A stretch of DNA of 64,000 nt, from NCBI GenBank assembly GCA_016791425.1, contig JAEUMQ010000001.1, positions 251,138 to 315,137 on the forward strand. The letters are read 5' to 3'. Shown here piece after piece: positions 61,680-64,000 of the stretch (positions are counted from its first letter, which is position 1; each line of letters starts with the position of its first letter). The notes below the pieces were generated by a model. It was not told the origin of the DNA, did no database searches, and worked only from the letters and a program-made list of their open reading frames with translations. Both the position numbers and the translations under genes were made by a program. Source of the DNA: Hyphomonadaceae bacterium (GTDB taxonomy: Bacteria; Pseudomonadota; Alphaproteobacteria; Caulobacterales; Aquidulcibacteraceae).

Positions 61680-63674
61680 ATGCCAGAGTCTCGCTTCCAG
61701 CACCCGCCTGATCCGCCCTGGATCTTCAGGACCTACGCGGGCCATTCCACGCCCGCCGATTCGAATCGGCTTTACCGCTCGAACCTCGCAAAGGGGCAGA
61801 CCGGCCTTTCCGTAGCGTTCGATTTGCCCACCCAGACCGGCTACGATTCCGACCACACGCTGGCGCGCGGCGAGGTCGGCAAGGTCGGCGTGCCGATCGG
61901 CCATCTGGGCGACATGCGCGCCCTCTTCGACCAGATCCCGCTCGAGCGCATGAACACGTCCATGACGATCAATGCGCCGGCCGCGTGGCTGATCGCGCTC
62001 TATGTCGCGTGCGCCGAGGAACAAGGCGCAGATGTCGCGAAACTTCAGGGCACCACGCAGAACGACATCATCAAGGAATATCTTTCGCGCGGCACCTACA
62101 TCTTCCCGCCGAAGCCGAGCCTGAAGCTCACAGCAGACACGATCTCCTGGTGCCTCGGCGCCATGCCGAAATGGAACCCGATCAATGTCTGCTCCTACCA
62201 TCTGCAGGAAGCCGGCGCGACGCCGGAACAGGAGCTCGCCTATGCGCTCGCCGCGGCGATCGCGGTGCTCGATGAAGTGAAGGCGCGTGGCGCGGTGCCG
62301 GAGAAGGACTTCCCCCTCGTATTCTCGCGTTTGTCGTTCTTCGTGAACGCCGGGATCCGCTTCGTCACCGAGCTCTGCAAGATGCGCGCGTTCACCGAGC
62401 TCTGGGACGAGCTGGGCCGCGATCGCTACAACGTGCTCGACGAGAAGGCGCGCCGCTTCCGCTACGGCGTGCAGGTGAACTCGCTCGGCCTCACCGAACC
62501 GCAGGCTGAGAACAACGTCTATCGCATCCTGATCGAGATGCTCGCCGTAACGCTTTCGAAGGGCGCCCGCGCGCGCGCCGTGCAATTGCCCGCCTGGAAC
62601 GAAGCGCTCGGGCTGCCGCGTCCCTGGGATCAGCAATGGTCGCTGAGGATGCAGCAGGTCCTCGCCTACGAAACCGACCTCCTCGAATACGAAGACCTGT
62701 TCGAAGGCTCGCACGTCGTCGCGGCGAAAGTCGCGGAATTGAAAGCCGGCGTGATGACCGAGCTGGCGCGCATCGAAGCGCTCGGCGGCGCGATCGCGGC
62801 GGTCGAAAGCGGCGACCTCAAGGAGCGCCTGGTCGATTCCAATCGCAAGCGCGCCCGCGCCGTCGAAACCGGCGAATTGCCCGTGGTCGGCGTCAACCGC
62901 TTCACCCAGGGCGAGCCTTCGCCGCTTTCGGCCGGTGAATCGAGCGTCATGAGCGTCGAGTTCCGCGTCGAGGCCGAAGCCGTCGGGCGCCTGAAGGCCT
63001 GGCGCGCGCAACGCAACGATGCCGACGTGAAGAAAGCTCTCGCCGCACTGGAAAGCGATGCGCGCGCGGACGCCAACATCATGCCCGCCACGCTCGCCTG
63101 CGCGAAGGCCGGGATCACGACCGGCGAATGGGCGCAAGCTTTGCGCAATGTGTTCGGCGAATACCGCGCGCCGACCGGCGTGGCGCTGGTCATCGAAGCG
63201 AGCGAAGCCGAAGACGACGAGAAAGTCCGCAAGGATGTCGTGCGCGTCTCGGAAAAACTCGGCCGCACGCTGACGATCCTGGTCGGCAAGCCGGGCCTCG
63301 ATGGACATTCCAACGGCGCCGAGCAGATCGCCGCGCGCGCCCGCTCGCTCGGCATGAACGCGATCTATGAGGGCATCCGCCTGACGCCCGCGCAGATCGT
63401 CGCCGCCGCGAAAGAGCACAAAGTCCACGCCGTCGGCCTTTCCATCCTCTCCGGCTCGCACTTGGATCTCGTGCGCGACGTCGTGCAGATGCTGCGCGCC
63501 GAAGGCATTGGCGTTCCGGTGTTCGTCGGCGGCATCATCCCGCCGGCGGACGGCCAGGCCCTCACCCAGATGGGCGTCGCCGGCATCTACACGCCGAAGG
63601 ACTACAAGATCACCGAGATCATGGGCGACATCGTGAAGACCGTCGAAGCGCGCGCCGTTACACAGGCGCGATGA
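61680..63674 (+). CDS. ecm: Ethylmalonyl-CoA mutase (MeaA-type, B12-dependent)
   Basis: Converts ethylmalonyl-CoA to methylsuccinyl-CoA with adenosylcobalamin. A single 664-aa chain. The mutase barrel has SVAFDLPTQTGYDSDH, SMTINAPAAWLIALYVA, LQGTTQNDIIKEYLSRGTY and GVQVNSLGLTEPQAENN. The C-terminal B12 domain has DxHxxG in GLDGHSNGAEQIA and SILSGSHLDLV. The fused single-chain form distinguishes it from two-subunit methylmalonyl-CoA mutases. ATG 61680 is preferred; ATG 61665 adds five residues. Confidence 0.94.
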   Translation: MPESRFQHPPDPPWIFRTYAGHSTPADSNRLYRSNLAKGQTGLSVAFDLPTQTGYDSDHTLARGEVGKVGVPIGHLGDMRALFDQIPLERMNTSMTINAPAAWLIALYVACAEEQGADVAKLQGTTQNDIIKEYLSRGTYIFPPKPSLKLTADTISWCLGAMPKWNPINVCSYHLQEAGATPEQELAYALAAAIAVLDEVKARGAVPEKDFPLVFSRLSFFVNAGIRFVTELCKMRAFTELWDELGRDRYNVLDEKARRFRYGVQVNSLGLTEPQAENNVYRILIEMLAVTLSKGARARAVQLPAWNEALGLPRPWDQQWSLRMQQVLAYETDLLEYEDLFEGSHVVAAKVAELKAGVMTELARIEALGGAIAAVESGDLKERLVDSNRKRARAVETGELPVVGVNRFTQGEPSPLSAGESSVMSVEFRVEAEAVGRLKAWRAQRNDADVKKALAALESDARADANIMPATLACAKAGITTGEWAQALRNVFGEYRAPTGVALVIEASEAEDDEKVRKDVVRVSEKLGRTLTILVGKPGLDGHSNGAEQIAARARSLGMNAIYEGIRLTPAQIVAAAKEHKVHAVGLSILSGSHLDLVRDVVQMLRAEGIGVPVFVGGIIPPADGQALTQMGVAGIYTPKDYKITEIMGDIVKTVEARAVTQAR

Positions 63675-64000
63675 GCCCGCTCGACATCGAGCGCGCCACG
63701 ATCCGCGCTTGGCCCGCTGCGGAAACCGAAGAGCGCTTCGGCTGGTTCCTGCTTGCGAGCGGCGGCGTGACGGGCCGCGTCAACGCCGCATGGCCGCTCG
63801 GTTGGACGAATGAAGCAAGCATCGATGATGCGATCGCATCGGTTGAAGCCTGGTACGCCGAAAGAAACCTGCCGCCGCGCTTCAAGCTGACAGACGCCGC
63901 CTTCACGCCGCCGGATTTGCCTGATGTGCTCGCGCGACGTGGATATGCAGGAAGCACGCACACGTTAGTCATGACCCGCGCTCTCTCCCGCTTCCCGGAC
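63671..64000 (+). CDS. GNAT-like N-acetyltransferase, partial
   Basis: The visible 110 codons start MSPLDIERATIRAWPAAETE and overlap the mutase stop by ATGA. FGWFLLASGGVTGRVNAAWP and LPPRFKLTDAAF-TPPDLPDVLARRGYAGS look like an N-terminal acetyltransferase lobe. The acetyl-CoA-binding region would lie beyond the window end. Coupling to ecm may be only positional. Confidence 0.6.
   Translation, partial: MSPLDIERATIRAWPAAETEERFGWFLLASGGVTGRVNAAWPLGWTNEASIDDAIASVEAWYAERNLPPRFKLTDAAFTPPDLPDVLARRGYAGSTHTLVMTRALSRFPD

Noticed and set aside
61494..63461. A 655-codon minus-strand frame opposite the mutase gene
   Set aside because: An antisense shadow of ecm with no domain or start context.

Overview
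The window is a 64-kb, GC-rich, densely coding chromosomal segment. It most likely comes from an alphaproteobacterium of the Caulobacterales/Hyphomonadaceae type. The support is a rpmH-rnpA-yidC-engB-argB-dapE neighbourhood, a dnaX-ybaB-recR neighbourhood, an SRP RNA next to def, the ethylmalonyl-CoA pathway, a large TonB-dependent receptor, and palindromic repeats of an alphaproteobacterial style. I see no prophage, complete IS element, rRNA operon or CRISPR array. The genus is an inference.

Layout. 1-3.8 kb: a TetR regulator cut by the window edge, a lipoprotein, a subtilisin-like protease with a probable barrel-like C-terminus, and tRNA-Arg(ACG). 3.8-12.9 kb: a surface-polysaccharide region (four glycosyltransferases, a flippase, an O-antigen ligase/polymerase-like protein, a pyruvyl transferase) with unusually mixed gene orientation. 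13-18 kb: a transaldolase, then the Anbu peptidase island (Anbu, transglutaminase, alpha-E, circularly permuted ATP-grasp). 18-23 kb: a P1-family N-terminal-nucleophile hydrolase with an Asn-Thr cleavage motif, gamma-glutamyltransferase, a sensor kinase and a VTT-domain membrane protein. 23.3-35 kb: core genes (rpmH, rnpA, yidC, engB, dapD, argB, dapE) mixed with a degenerate glucokinase, an MVL-type lectin lipoprotein, a DUF1036 protein and a PLP aminotransferase. 35-47 kb: TonB receptor, serine hydrolase, truA, fmt, a degenerate GGDEF-EAL protein, def, SRP RNA, an oxidoreductase and an acyltransferase. 47-52.4 kb: dnaX, ybaB and recR, interrupted by a toxin-antitoxin cassette and accessory genes. 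52.4-64 kb: three ethylmalonyl-CoA pathway genes (mcd, ccr, ecm) interleaved with a Rieske oxygenase, a chagasin-type inhibitor, an M20 peptidase and a second toxin-antitoxin pair whose toxin frame is broken.

The most interesting structures are these. First, a toxin-antitoxin pair sits between two perfect 50-bp copies of the 3' end of ybaB, like a minimal integrated element. Second, the rnpA reading frame has no ordinary start codon except one upstream of rpmH, so rpmH may be nested inside rnpA. Third, palindromic elements have entered coding sequence: in frame in the dnaX linker, across the truA start codon as a triple tandem, and in a small ORF at 54.9 kb.

The metabolic logic is coherent. 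ccr, ecm and mcd catalyse three consecutive steps that carry crotonyl-CoA to mesaconyl-C4-CoA for growth on C2 units. dapD, dapE and argB serve lysine/peptidoglycan and arginine synthesis.
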